Assembly: GCF_040939455.1 (NCBI RefSeq)
Contig: NC_134108.1
Coordinates: 51,211,501-51,275,500 of the forward strand
Direction: 5' to 3'
Source: Microcebus murinus
Taxonomy: Eukaryota > Chordata > Mammalia > Primates > Cheirogaleidae
Length of the DNA stretch: 64,000 nt
The notes under the pieces are model-generated. The model saw only the letters and a list, made by a program, of their open reading frames with translations, was not told where the DNA came from and did not search any database. Below are positions 50,484 through 63,099 of this stretch, in pieces. Position 1 is the stretch's first letter; the number at the start of each line of letters is the position of its first letter. A program made the translations under genes and the position numbers.

Positions 50484-50806
50484 TTAGACAGAGTCTCACT
50501 TTGTTGCCCAGGCTACAGTGAGTGCCGTGGCGTCAGCCTAGCTCACAGCAACCTCAAACTCCTGGGCTCAAGCAATCCTCCTGCCTCAGCCTCCTGAGTA
50601 GCTGGGACTACAGGCATGTGCCACCATGCCTGGATAATTTTTTTCTATATATTTTTAGTTGGCTGATTAATTTGTTTCTATTTTTAGTAGAGACAGGGTG
50701 TCACTCTTGCTCAGGCTGGTTTTGAACTCCTTACCTTGAGTGATCCTCCCACCTCGGCCTCCCAGAGTGCTAGGATTACAAGCATGAACCACCTTGCCCC
50801 GCCACA
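50484..50806 (-). repeat. Dimeric Alu SINE
   Basis: Minus-strand Alu with both arms, ending 'gaaccaccttgccccgcc'. Confidence 0.92.
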
Positions 50807-51756
50807 ACTTTCTTTTTAAAATATATTATATATATGTAAAATATATATTTTTTCTTTTAAAAATATTGAGAAATATTCGACACGTTCATACTTTCATACA
50901 TAACATACACACACATATAATTACACACAGAAAACACAGCAGAATTAACTGTGTCGTTTATTCAGCCATGTAGGGAAATGTATCCTGTGTTCCATTAGCT
51001 TTCCCTTCAGGTATTTCAAGTTCAAAGCTGAGAAAAGCCACTTTTCTTATTTATGTACGTAGCACCCTCCTCAGCCCACACCCCGTGGAACTTATTGCTA
51101 CATCTTTTCCACAGTTTTCAGAGAGTTAATTTTCAGTGCTGGGTTTCAGCTCACTGGAGCATTAGGCACGTGTGCTTGGGATGCTCAGTGAAGAGGTAAA
51201 CCTCAGTCGTTCTTATCCCGAGGGTGGACAGGTAAACGTGTCTCCTCAGAAAAGGTGAACAGACTCCCTGAGGTTCCATCTGGCTTCGTTTCTACCTTGC
51301 CTAGGGCTGCCAGAAATCGTGTTGGAGACCAGCTGCTCTGGCATTCAGACCTCCCGAAAGGAGTTTATAAAGAGTGTCTATACATGAGATCATCACATAA
51401 ACCCAAGATTCGTGTTGAAACTGTCGGGCTGCCTCCTTTGGCCTGGAGCTTGGGGTCTGCTGCAATTCCAGCCGCTGAACAAGATAAAGCACAGACGTGG
51501 CAGGAGTTGTCTTTGAATTGTGTCAACATTGATGTCCTTGCTTTTGTCCTGCCGCAAAACAGATTAATAACGAAGATAAAAGCCTGTGTGCCAGACAGCC
51601 AGGTGCCCTGGAGCTTGACTCTGAACCCCAGCCTGCATCTGTCAATGTGGGTGAGACCTGCTCCTCACAGCTCAGCTCACAGTGGCTGCTCCTGACACGG
51701 GGAGGTCGCCGGGTCTAGAAGCCATCCTTGACGGCTTGTTGGTATAAACTGATTCT
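50807..51756. other. Non-genic stretch
   Basis: No gene called. The 146-codon frame at 51255-51695 starts poorly, has no domain and is covered by a second open frame on the other strand. A MIR/L2-like piece begins at about 51757 ('cattcattcagcaaatactt'). Confidence 0.4.
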
Positions 51757-51839
51757 ATTCATTCATTCAGCAAATACTTACTGAGCTGCTACGCTGTGCC
51801 AGTCACTCTTTCAGAGAGGGATGCAGTAGAGATGAAAGC

Positions 51840-52235
51840 AAAAGTGCTTGCCCTTCTGGAGACAATTCTAGACCTTTAGCAGCCCAGAGAGCTCACCTGG
51901 GGAATCTACATAACAAACCTTACTAACTAGCCTTTGTCTTTCATTAGTGCCCCCATATATTTGCCTCCCCACAATTTGCCACCCCTTAGAAACTCAAAGT
52001 CCCTTTCTTTTGTCCTGTCCCTCCTATAAAAATGTGCTGTTCTTTTGTTAAGATGCTATGTAAGCCCAAGTTCTAACTGCCCCTTTGAGTACATCACTGA
52101 GTTTTCCCATGTGTATACTTGATGCGTGCGTTAATAAAACTTGTTTGTTTTTCTCTTGTTAGTCTGTCTTTGTCATTTTAATTTATAAGGCTCCAGCTGG
52201 AGAACCTAAGAGGGTAGAGGAAAAAAAGTTATACA
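51840..52235 (+). repeat. Class I ERV LTR, 3' part
   Basis: 'gttaataaaacttgtttgtt' with 'ttgttagtctgtctttgtca' and 'ggagaacctaagagggtaga' gives poly(A) signal, U5 and end of a class I LTR. Related copies are at 57.1 and 59.4 kb. Family not named. Confidence 0.6.
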
Positions 52236-53042
52236 AGCTCCAGAAAGACACGTGGCAGGGGTGGCCTCTCCCCCAAGGCTGGAGTGCAGCTGGGAAAAAG
52301 GGAAGTTGGACCAGAAATGTTGGGCTCTTCTTGGCAGATGAAAGGATCAGACAAGTTGATGAATACACCAGTGTTAAACATTTTGCCCTGCTATATATGT
52401 GTGTGTGTATGAATGGTGGCCCTTGGCCTGGTGAGGCTGTCTCTGTGCCTGGGCCATCTCATGCCACCACTATAGCCACAAGATAAGATCAAGAGAAGTG
52501 CTCACAAGGTTACATAAATGTGAACTCTTTTACATGTTTGCACTTAATAAATAATACTTTTAAACTCTCCACACACTCCACTCTCCATGGGTAATGAGTA
52601 ATAGTTCTCACTAATTCATCATTATTTAGATTCATAGAGTGAGTTCCATGTATCCACATAGAATGCAAGGAGGTGCAGTCAATTTTCCACCAGCAAACAG
52701 TTCACCAAACATTTCTGAAATAAACTATATGGGCCAGGCCCTAGGAGGACTAGATGAATTGAATATACGGTCTCAGCTTGGGGAGGGGTAGGGGGTGGAG
52801 CAGATAATTTCAATACCCAATGGGAAGGGCTATGATGGAAAGGCCCTGCTCCCCGAGGCAAAGGGTGGACCAATGAGATTTACTTGGAAATTTGCAGCTA
52901 AAAAATGTTACCAAGGGACAGGAAATTCTAATTAAATTCACCAGGACATTGTTCAAAGAGGCTGTCTATTACTTCCAGTTGCCTCTCCTCTCTCCTCGCA
53001 GGTTTCCAGGTACTTCCAGGTTGTAATCACTCAAGGTGGCTT

Positions 53043-53400
53043 CTATAGACTAAATGTTTGTGTCTCTTCCCCCAGATTCATATGTTAAAACCTAATCTCC
53101 AGTGTGATGGTATTTGGAGGTAGGGGCTTTGGGAGGTGTTTAGGTCATGAAGGCAGTGCACACATGAATGAGACTAGTGCTCTTATAAAAGAAACTCCCA
53201 AGAGGTCCCTTACCCCTTCTGCCATGCAAGGTTACAGTGAGAAGTTGGCTATCTATAAATCAGGAAGTGGGGCCTCACCAGGCACTGAATTTGGTGCCTT
53301 GATCTTGGACTTCTCAGCCTCTAGAACTGTGAGCAATAACTTTCATAAGCTCCCCAGTCTCTGGCAGTCTGTTGTAGCAGCCTGAACCGACTGAAGCCTG
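53043..53400 (-). repeat. MaLR LTR
   Basis: Reverse-complement MaLR: 'gtgatggtatttggaggtag', 'gactagtgctcttataaaag', 'cagcctctagaactgtgagc', ending 'gtagcagcctgaaccgactg'. Confidence 0.8.
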
Positions 53401-53429
53401 ACCCAGCATGTGTCACCAGCTCGCTTGCT

Positions 53430-54085
53430 TCAGGGGTGGGGATGACAGTGGTCTTGTTGGGTTTCAGTCTGAGATGTGGATTCTTACTGTGCTCATGGCC
53501 AAAGAATGCCCAAATGCACCAAAGTAAGGCAAGCATGAAAATGAGGTTTATTGTTGAAAGACAGGATTATAGAGCAAGTTATGGGTTTACAGAGCAAGAT
53601 ACATATGCTACAGATGATGACCAGATCCATTGTTGCAGCAAAGAGAGAGCAAAAAAAGAGTGCTTGATTATGGTCTTGGTCTTGTTTTATAGTACCTGGA
53701 TTGGAAACTCCCTAGTGGCTCAGATGTCACCATGGAACCCCTTTGATTGGACAATTGGGAGTTATATGAACTGAGTCTTACTACGCATGCCGATCTCCCA
53801 TAAGCCTCTCTGAAAGCTAGTTGTTCTGGGTCACTTTGCAGACTCTATGTACCTATGCCACTTGGCCCACAGGCTAGAGAGTCCTCTGCATTCTTTTGCA
53901 GTTGGTATGCTAAGTTCTGCGAAGTTCTGATTGGCAGATTCCTAGGATATTCCCTCCTCCCACAGGTATGGCAGTCACTTGAGACAGGATTAAGGTGGGG
54001 CAGTACCAGGACAGGGGCCCACTTTCGTCCCCAGGAGACCCAGAATACCTTGCTGTCTGCTTAAGAGTCTTGGTCATCACTGTTT
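53430..54085 (-). repeat. Possible class I LTR
   Basis: On the minus strand an aataaa (in 'caacaataaacctcattttc') and an LTR-like layout can be read. Tentative. The 112-codon plus frame inside (53436-53774) is not a known protein. Confidence 0.35.
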
Positions 54086-56680
54086 CCCTAGTGGGCTCAA
54101 GAATTGAGTGACATATTGAATGAATGCATGGATGAAGGGATGAATCTTTTATTAATGGAAGCTACATTATCCATTTTTTGAAAGTATATCTGCAAGTTTT
54201 AAAAGTGCTCCAAGATCACTACTGAGAGTGTTCTTTCTTATTCAACTCATTTAAAGCTCAGTTTTTCCAACAGAATAGAGCGTGTAAAAAAGAAAAAAAA
54301 AAGAAAAAAAAAAAAAAACAAATAAAGCTCAGTTTAGTGAGCAGATTTTTTTCCAGTGGGACCACATCATTTATTTTATAGTGAGAGTCAATAGAAAATG
54401 AGAGCTGTGTTAGAGAAATATCTCTTATAGCTATTTTTGGGAAAAAGTATTGTGTAAAATTAGTGCTACTCTATTTTCACACGGATCCAAAGACATGTAT
54501 AAAATTTTTTAAAAAGAAAGGTAATTTCTGTGTTCATTTTATTTAACAAAGTAATTGTACTTTTCCATTATGAGTATTATATAAAGCCATATAGAAATTT
54601 TAAAAAGCACATTTTGATGTATTTTCTTCCAATAATTTTTATGTGTATAGATTTTGTTTTGCTCACTTTAAATAAAATTCTCAAATGTAAAGAGTATAAA
54701 CCCTGGGAACCGGTCTGATCACTGTTTAAAATGCTTTCTTAAGATTTTGAAAGATTTATCCAAATAAGAAAATTAGGCAATATAATTAAATGGGTGCAGT
54801 AACTGGGTCAATTCACGGCGATAAAATCCTCCACACAGTGAAAATAAAGCCTAAAGTGATACTCAACAAATAGAACATAAACTTAGGCAGTTATGGCTGG
54901 CACTCAGAGGTGAAGAAGAAACTGGAAGCCCCACTGGGGCCTTTTAAGTGAATCAGAACTAAGAGCCACCCTTGTTTATCTGTGAGAATCAGCAAGATTC
55001 CCAGGCAGTAAAAGGAATTATCTGGAGAACAAAGGTACACTGGAGGAGTTGATGATTTCTTTGCATCAAATTAATATATGAAATTGAATTCAAATGAATC
55101 CCCCAGACTGGTGTCATTTGTCTCAGAGTCAGCAGGGAATCAGAGAGCCAAGAGTCTAAATTATTCTCCAAATTATGTTATTTGTCATGGAAAACAGACT
55201 GTGGTAAATTTGGTGAGTTCTATACCTCCCTTTGTCAGCAGATGTTGAGAGAAATCCCGGTAAGTGTATGATAGCAAACCTTCTGAAAAAAAAAGGAAAT
55301 TTCTGTTTTGGTGGCAATGATTTTTGGAGTTCCCCCATGTGGACTTTATCAGAGCTATTGATTATCTATACAGGACTCTTTCTTCAAACAATCACAGCCT
55401 CACTCTGTGAGCTCCAGGTAAGCTCTAGGGTTGGGGCAGAAGGTGATGTTAGTGGCCACGGTGGGGATGTGAGAAAGTCACCTCAAAGTTCCACCCTTTG
55501 CTCCACTCTGGTTTGGCTGTTACCACATGGGGACCTCAAGCACTTAACCTTCAGGGGCCTGAACCTGGAGGAAATTCTCCTCCTGGGCTCCACCAACTCT
55601 ACCTCTGTTGACAGGTGTGGCCACTGGCCTTGATATATAATATCTGGCTGTCATCACCCACCCCTCTACTGCCACAGAACTTGCCCATCCCTTTTGTGAG
55701 GGAGCACAAACTTTACTCACCTCATAACTTTAAAAATCTCCCATACACATCATGGCGAAAGTGTTCATAGAAGCCAATTTTCCTTCTGACAAACTTAGCC
55801 ACTCTCCTATGTAACCATAACACAACCATTGAAAATCAGGAAATTAACACTGGTATGTTATGTTGGGAGGAAAATTTTTTCTCTAGCATTTTAAGTTCAG
55901 GTTCAGATGGTGGGGGGCCTGCAGATTATCTAGTAATGGATTAATAGGACGAGAGCTAGAGAGCAGCTGGAGACAGCAGTTTACATAGCTACATAATAAG
56001 GAGGGTAGTGTTTAGAGCATCAAAGGATGGAAGGTTTGGAGGAGGCTTGTTTACACAATCTTTTGGAATGTCCAGTCTCCCAAATTGGAGACCTGGGGAA
56101 GGAGCAGCTGTGGCCACTCACTCTCCTAAAGTTCTGATAAGAGAAGGCCAGAGAGGGTTGCTTCTGACATGTGTTGTAGCTCAGATGGTTTCACTTGGGA
56201 GTAATTTTTCTATCATTCAGTCCCTTTAAATACTACCATTTAATCCACAGTCCCCATCCAATTGCCAATTGTCTCAATAGCATCCTTTAGAGCAAAAAGA
56301 TCCCATCTAGGATCACTCGTTGTATCTCCTTGTTATGTTTCTTCGGTATTCTTCTATCTGGAAGAGTTCCTTGTCTTGGACTTTAAGAATCTGGACACTT
56401 TTGAAGCTTACACGTCAGTTATTGTGACAAATTTAATTTGTGTGTTTTAATTTATGCATCCTTTCATCCATTAATTCATTCATTCAGAACAGATACAAAT
56501 TGATCATCATCTACATGCTGAGCTTTGTCAGGCATTGGGGTATATATTGCACGAGATGGAGGTGGACTTTCCCTTGGAAGAGCTCCCTAGAGGCTTCTGT
56601 AGTGTATTGGATATGGTATGCCTCGGTTCTGGTTCCAGCTCTATTACTTTCATTAAATCTTGGGCATGCTACTTATTTAT
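54086..56680. other. Non-genic stretch
   Basis: 2.6 kb without a gene or named repeat that I can support. An A-rich run lies at 54288-54322. A 133-codon frame at 55232-55633 has no recognised domain. Confidence 0.4.
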
Positions 56681-56684
56681 TTAT

Positions 56685-57019
56685 ATATATTTTTGAGACA
56701 GAGTCTGGCTCTGTTGCCCAGGCTAGAGTGCCGTGGTGTCAGCCTAGCTCACAGCAACCTCAAACTCCTGGGCTCAAGCAATCCTCCTGCCTTAGCCTCC
56801 TGAGTAGCTGGGACTAAGGGCATGTGCCACCATGCCCGGCTAATTTTTTTCTTTATATATATATATGTTTTAGTTGCCCAGCTAATTTCTTTCTATTTTT
56901 TAGTAGAGACAGGGTCTCGCTCTTGCTCAGGCTGGTCTTAAACTCCTGACCCTGATTGATCCTCCAGCCTCTGCCTCCCAGAGTGCTAGTATTACAGGCG
57001 TGAACCATCATGCCCAGCC
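56685..57019 (-). repeat. Dimeric Alu SINE
   Basis: Minus-strand Alu, both arms, with a short (AT)n in the linker. Confidence 0.92.
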
Positions 57020-57109
57020 TGTTTCACATTATTTTAAAAGGGAAAAATTATAAAACATTATGCATCAATCCCAAATCCCCAACCAATTACCTAGAGCATA
57101 ACTAAGGGG

Positions 57110-57640
57110 ATTAGGATATGCCACCCCCAAATATGCCACTTTGGCATAAGAGTTATTTTGAGCTGAAGGCATTTCATTTCCTTAATCCCCTTCCTGAAAT
57201 CCCTTATCTGCCTAAAAGCAAAGCCTCCCAAGAGAGCTCAATTGTCATAATTCCTCACACAAGGATCAACACTAATCTTCTGTCTCCCAGGTGAGAAGTC
57301 AACACCACACCTGGACAAATTGTCGTACTATCTATTCTCCTAAGGGCCTATTTATCTTTCAAAAAAGTCATTGTATTTCCCTAAATGTCTATTCTCCCTA
57401 CTTCCCTATTCTAAGAAGCCATTTGTTCTCCCAGAAGTGCCCACTCTAGGCCCTCCTTCCCCTAATAAGATGTAAGTAAGACCCAAATCCTAACTGCCTT
57501 TTGGAGTCACATTTTTCTGTGAACTCTCACATACTTAACTGGAATAAAAACCAGTCTTTTCTCCCGAGAATCTGTCAACTATGAGTTTAATTTGCAGGCC
57601 CCAATCACTAAACTTAACAGGCTGTAGAAAAAGGTGTTTT
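57110..57640 (+). repeat. Class I ERV solo LTR-like element
   Basis: Shares order of motifs with 59.39-59.93 kb: 'gccactttggcataagagtt', 'attttgagctgaaggcattt', then 'ggaataaaaaccagtctttt' and 'aatctgtcaactatgagttt'. About 530 bp. Confidence 0.6.
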
Positions 57641-58359
57641 TTTTTCCCCCTCCTCACACACCTACTTATTAGAAACAATGATCACATTAGGATGCAAAAT
57701 GTTTGAAATATTGATCACCAGAAAAAGGTAACAGATGCATTGTGTGCAGTTAACATCTTTTCGGTTGTAATCACTATTTTTATTTCTTTCATTCTTTATC
57801 CACAGTTCTCTTCAAAACTTTATCAACTTTTCTGGTACTCATTGTACAGCTCTAGGTAAAAATAACGACCCAATATGGAAGGCTCTGGTGGAGGCTTTCA
57901 GGACAAGCACCTGTGCGGAGTGCCACTCATACTGAGCAGGAGGCTCTGAGGTCACGCTAAGCATCAGTGACATCCGAGGACCACATCATAACAGGTATAT
58001 AGATTCCTCCGGTACCTTCTCCCAGCTCATAACTGCTGCATAAACAAATGAGCTGTGTTTTGAGAGATACATACATTCTCTGAAGTTTGGGTATTAAAAA
58101 AACAAAAGGTGTTGTTCCTGGGAGATACTTGGCAGGCTATGCCTGTGTATATAAAGCCACTAAGATAGTGTCTGGCACAAAGTATGAGTTGTTATTGTTT
58201 TACCTTTATGAATACAGCGTTCTAGTGGAGAAGGCAGGCATGTAAACTCATGTTGGATAAGATTATTACAGACTGATAAGTTTTCTGAAGACATCAAAGA
58301 ACATGACAGATAACGATGGGGAGCGACTTTCTTCAGATAGTGGAGGAAAGGTGGTGACA
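57641..58359. other. Non-genic stretch
   Basis: Nothing recognised. Confidence 0.4.
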
Positions 58360-58930
58360 TCTAATATAAACCTGAGGGATAAGAAGGAGCCAGCCATCAG
58401 GGGAGCCAGTGCAGAGTGTTCCAGGCAGAGGTGAGCACAGACGCCGAGTGAAGGTGGGACAAAGCTGTGGGGAGGACAGTGATTGGAAAGTCGGGAGTGG
58501 AGAGAACGCTGTGAGACAAAGCCAGAGAGACAGGCATGACTCAGGTTATGGGGAATCTTGGAGGTCATAATACTGAGTTTAAATTCCATTTTAAGTGCAA
58601 TAAGAAAGCACTTAAGAATTCAAAGCAGAGAGATGACATGATCAGATTTATGTTTTTAGATCACGTTTGCTGAGGAGATTGGGCTAATGGAGATTTCAAG
58701 TGGAAGCTAGGAGACCAGTTAGGATATACTCATTAATTCAGGTAAGGAATGAGGTGACATTGAAGACGGAGAGAAGTCAGAGATGAGAATGATTCTGGAG
58801 GAAGAATTATTGGACTTTATGTTGGGTAACAAAAATGGATGAGTCAGGGGTGATACTCAGATTTCTGGCTTTGTTAACTAGGTAGGCGGTGGTGCCATTT
58901 ATATATAGAGAGGAAGACCTGCTATGAGGA
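58360..58930. repeat. Ancient mammalian repeat, family not named
   Basis: 'agagatgacatgatcagatt', 'ggagaccagttaggatatac' and 'gatttctggctttgttaact' belong to a widespread old repeat. Overlapping minus-strand frames are shadows. Confidence 0.4.
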
Positions 58931-59390
58931 AGCTTGCAAAGGTATCGCTACAGCCTGGGCATGTTTGGGAGGTGTCATGATTTACCAATGGGAGCATGGC
59001 TGCACTGCTGAGGTGGTGTCTCACCCATATGGTACTGGGAAATGCTGGATTCTCATTATTTGTTTCAGCCCCTCAAAGCACCTGGTGATTTTGCTTTGGT
59101 CCCTCTTATGCTTTTTGTTGATTTCGCCTTATTGGCTGGAAGCATGAAACTTGTGATAGAGACACATGTGATGGATACATGTATTTAGCTTATACAACTC
59201 TTGGTTATATAAGCTAAATGTCAGAGAGGTCTGCCTTTATTCTGCATTATGAGTACATAGCTGCAGTGTATCCCCTCTATCTCTCATTGCACCTTAAACA
59301 GAACAGCGATGGATAGGAATAAATGACCTTTCTGAACAGATCAAATCTATGATACTTTGGGATGAACCGTCCCATGAAGGTTGAAGACCA
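58931..59390. other. Non-genic stretch
   Basis: Nothing recognised. Confidence 0.4.
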
Positions 59391-59935
59391 TTACTGAAGG
59401 GTAGCAGACTATGCCACTTTAGCAAAAGGATTATTTTGAGCTGAAGGCAATTAAGAAGAAACAAATCAAGAAAAGCTCTCTGCCCTCCCTCTATTTGCCT
59501 AAAAGCTCGACATAACTTTGGAATGCTATTCTCCCCTTCTGTCTCTCCCAGGAAGGACAGGAGTCAATCACCAGAGACAACTCTAGACCCTTATCAGCCT
59601 GGAGAAGTTACCAGGAAAATCTACAAAAAACTTACTAATTAGCCCTTTTCTTCTATTGGTTCCCCCACACCGTTTTTGGCCCACAGTTTGCCATCTCAGA
59701 AGCTCAAAGCCCTTTCCTCTGTCTTGTCACCTCTGTTGACAAGTGCCATTCTTTGTTAAGGTGCTATTTAAGCCCAAAGGTACTCATCTCAAGCACTCCC
59801 GTGTAAGTACCTGCAATGCACATGTTGATAAACTTCTGTTTGTTTTTCTCATGTTAATCTGTCTTTGTCAGTCTAATTCACACAGTCTCAGCTGGAGAAC
59901 CTAGGAGAGTAGAGGAGAAAAGATTTTTTTCTGCC
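59391..59935 (+). repeat. Class I ERV solo LTR-like element
   Basis: Same family as 57.11-57.64 kb and, in its second half, 51.84-52.24 kb ('tgttaatctgtctttgtcag', 'ctggagaacctaggagagta'). Confidence 0.6.
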
Positions 59936-60795
59936 CTGCGCAGAAAGGTCGTGTGAAGCGCATCGGCAGCAAGGTAGTTACGGTGTAGAGAGGAGCGAGG
60001 ACTGGCTTGTCTTGCTCACTGGCTGCACTAGTTCAGCCAGATCAGTAGTGTCACTGGCCCTGGCTTCTCCATTTGTGAAATGTTTCTTGGGGGTATGGAA
60101 GAGCAGAACAAGAATTAAATAAGAGTGTAGTAATAGAATACTCTAGATTGTATTACAGAAATAAATAACTTTGAAACTCAGTGGCTTTGGTGGCTCCAAC
60201 AGCTTGGCACAACCAAAGCTGGTTCAGATGCAGAAGGGGATCTTCTTCTAGAGCCCCTGAGACCCTGATTTCTATCATCTTATGATGTAACCTCAAGGTG
60301 TGCCCTCCAAGCTTGTTGAGGACAGCAAAGAGGGAGGACATGATATTAATGCGTTAATTACTGCATGATATTAATTAATTGTTAATGTTTGGACTTGGGA
60401 ATGGCTTATATCACTTCTACCCACCCCTACGGGCCAGTACTGAGTCACATATGACCTCAGTAAAACTGTAAGATAAGCTGGAAAATGTAGTTTACCAAGT
60501 GCCCAGTAGGTGAAAAACAAAATGGGATTTGGTGCCATATGGTATTGTTTCTATCTCATGTAGGTAAATGCGTTTTATATATATAAAATATTATCTCTAA
60601 CTTTCTTTGGTAATGATGTTTTGAAATGACCACAATGGGAAAAGAAGTTAGTAGGTAAAAGTATAAATTGAACCACAAGATGGAAAGCCCCCCTCTGAAT
60701 AATAAGAAAATAATTGTCCTTTCTGGAAGGCACAGCAAAGAGACCTGAGGGGTGGAAGGTGCAGGATTGAGGGACTCAATTGGAATGGGATAAAA
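59936..60795. other. Non-genic stretch
   Basis: No gene or named repeat seen; (AT)-rich at about 60570-60595. Confidence 0.4.
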
Positions 60796-61370
60796 TAGTG
60801 TAGAAGAAAACCTTTTTCCTTTACCCTCTTATGTACCTGGAATCTGTGAATTAAACTGGCAAAAGACAGATGAACAGGAGAAAGCATACAAATCTTTTTT
60901 GTTGTTAATAGTTTTACATGGCACAGGGAGTTTCATAGAAAAGAAGTAAAAATCCCCAAGGGGCCAGGCGTGGTGGCTCACGCCTGTAATCCTAGTCCTC
61001 TGGGAGGCCGAGGCAGGAGGATCGCTAGAAGTCAGGAGTTCAAGACCAGCCTCAGCAAGAGTGACACCCCCATCTCTACTAAAAATAGAAAGAAATTAGC
61101 CGGACAATCAAAAATAGAAAAAAAAAAAATTAGCCGAGTGTGGTGGCACGCACCTGTAGCCCCAGCTACTCGGGAGGCTGAGGCAGGAGGATGGCTTGAG
61201 CTCAGGAATTTGAGGCTGCCGTGAGGTAGGCTGATGCCACAGCACTCTAGCCTGGGCGACAGAGTGAGGACTCTGTCTCAAAAATAAATAAATAAATACA
61301 ATAAAAAATAAAAACCCCAAGGAAGTGGTTAGACTTGAGGGCTTATACACATTTTAACAAAGGGTGATAA
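60796..61370 (-). repeat. Class I LTR fragment interrupted by an Alu
   Basis: On the minus strand the segment before the Alu reads as U5 of the LTR type described at 51.84 kb ('ctgtgaattaaactggcaaa', 'acagatgaacaggagaaagc' on plus). Confidence 0.5.
60962..61308 (+). repeat. Dimeric Alu SINE
   Basis: Flanked by aatccccaagg / aaaccccaagg (60951-60961 and about 61312-61322), with an (AAAT)n tail. Confidence 0.92.
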
Positions 61371-61399
61371 GTAAATGTTTGAAAAAGGGCAATGGAATG

Positions 61400-61860
61400 T
61401 TTTACGAGTTCTCTGTTTAAATTGCCCCCCTCCTTTTTGTGAATTAAAACCTGCATTTCTACCCAAGGCTAGTAATCAAAGGGGCAGAAAAATGTTCTTT
61501 GCTACTTGTTTTCTGGTATCTTAAACCACAAGAGATAGCTGGACAGAATTGTCCAAGGGTTACAAGGTCATCATCACAGGAGATAAGGTCAATCGGAGCC
61601 ACCAGTTATAGTTAAACAACAACAGCCTGAGGTCAGGGTAGGTGATACCACCAGTGACCCAAACCCAAGTGCTGAAAACCCCACTTTAAAAAGCCCTGTT
61701 TTTCTGCTTAAAGACAGGATGGTGGTCTTTGAGACGCTAGTCCACCGTCCTCCTCATTTGCTGGCAAATTAATAAACTTCTCTTTCCTTTTCCTTAAACC
61801 ACTTGTCCTTGTTCTTCGTTCTTGCTGATTGGGCTCAGGGACAAGTGCTGAACTATCTGT
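61400..61860 (+). repeat. LTR-like element
   Basis: 'aattaataaacttctctttc' (poly(A) signal), 'cttaaaccacttgtccttgt' and 'gggacaagtgctgaactatc' are typical of a class I LTR end. Start uncertain. Confidence 0.5.
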
Positions 61861-62172
61861 AACAAGTTGTGTCATAGTGATTGGACAAAAGGAAGGGGTT
61901 TGAGCTTCTGGGGCAATAAACTGTGGGAATGTGAGTAGGAAACAAACATATGGGGAAGTTAACTGATGGAAGCTTAACTTATGGAAGTTAAGCTTTGTTT
62001 CAGACTCATCTTGGCACGGACTCAGCATCTCTGGTGATAAGAACGTTCTGTTCTTCCTGGTACCTGGAAGGTACCTTTCTCATGGGAAATATATGCCCTG
62101 GTTTTAGGCAGAAAAAGGGAAGGCAAAGAGCATCTGCTGTTTCTCAGTTGCCTTCAGCTCAAAATCATCACG

Positions 62173-62499
62173 ATGCTAAATTGGCATAATTTGGGGTGGC
62201 ATGTTCTGATCCCCATCAATGTCTTAGTTGATAAATTTCATAATTGTGATAAAAATGTGGCTGGAGAAGAAAGTTTTGTGTCTGAACTAAAATTAAATGC
62301 CATTTTTAAGAGCCAACAATTTTGTAGCCAACAGAAAGTTAAAGTTTACCACATTCACCTGAGAGCAGGAAATTCCAAAATGAAGATCTTTTCTGCAAAT
62401 AAAAAGAAAGAGCTATTGCTGCAAGGGATGCCCAAGCTAAATGTTAAGGATGGAAGGTGGCAATACATGGAGATTTGCGTAGAGACTTCTGTACATTAG
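62173..62499 (+). other. Unassigned open frame of 108 codons
   Basis: An uninterrupted frame (MLNWHNLGWHV ... ETSVH) in A/T-rich sequence between LTR-like and L1 material. No signal peptide, membrane span or motif recognised, no start context, no neighbour that hints at a role. It may be chance or part of an unrecognised repeat. Confidence 0.15.
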
Positions 62500-62577
62500 G
62501 AAAACTAAAACAGTGTTTCACGTTCTGTTATTTGAAGACACAGGGTAAGCACTCTGGATCCAAGGCTCTTCAGTAAG

Positions 62578-62762
62578 ATGTGAGGGGATGGGTATATACA
62601 AACACAATGAGTGAGATGTGCAATGTCTGAGGGATGGTCACGCTTGAGGCTCTGACTTGAGGGGGGAGAAGGGGCATGGGCAATATATGTAACCTTAACA
62701 CTTGTACCCCCATAATACACTAAAATTAAACAAAACAAACAAACAAACAAACAAAAGACCAA
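62578..62762 (+). mobile_element. Short 5'-truncated L1 3' end
   Basis: About 140 bases of L1 3'UTR ('ggctctgacttgagggggga', 'gtaaccttaacacttgtacc') then an (AAAC)n tail. Same 3'UTR as the antisense L1 at 41 kb, so the same lineage. Confidence 0.8.
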
Positions 62763-62779
62763 AAAAACCCCCAAATAAA

Positions 62780-63099
62780 CAAACAACCCCCCCTTGGTAA
62801 TACAGCTTGAGAAATCAGGGTCCTTACAAGGCTGCTCCTCAATCTCTTTGAGTTTTTCTCTTAACCACTGGCCTGCTCACCCCACCCCTGTGCCCCTGCC
62901 ACACTGGCCATTCTCCAGTCCTTGAATCTTCCAGCTGTGCTCCTGCCGCCTGGCATCCACTCCAGCTCTTCCCTCAGTCTGGAAAGCTCTTCTGTGAGAT
63001 ACCCACAGTGCTAACCCTCTCAGCGTCTCAGAGATGCCTGCTCTACTTAATACCTGTCTACTCTAACGCCTTTCCTCACCCATCATAAGGGTCATAATG
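62780..63099. other. Non-genic stretch
   Basis: Nothing recognised. Confidence 0.4.

Noticed and set aside
50236..50521. Lys/Glu-rich and Phe/Leu/Ser-rich frames
   Set aside because: Pure translation of the TTTC/TTTTC microsatellite.
51255..51695. 146-codon frame as a gene
   Set aside because: No family, no conserved motif, an opposite-strand frame overlaps, and there is no promoter signal.
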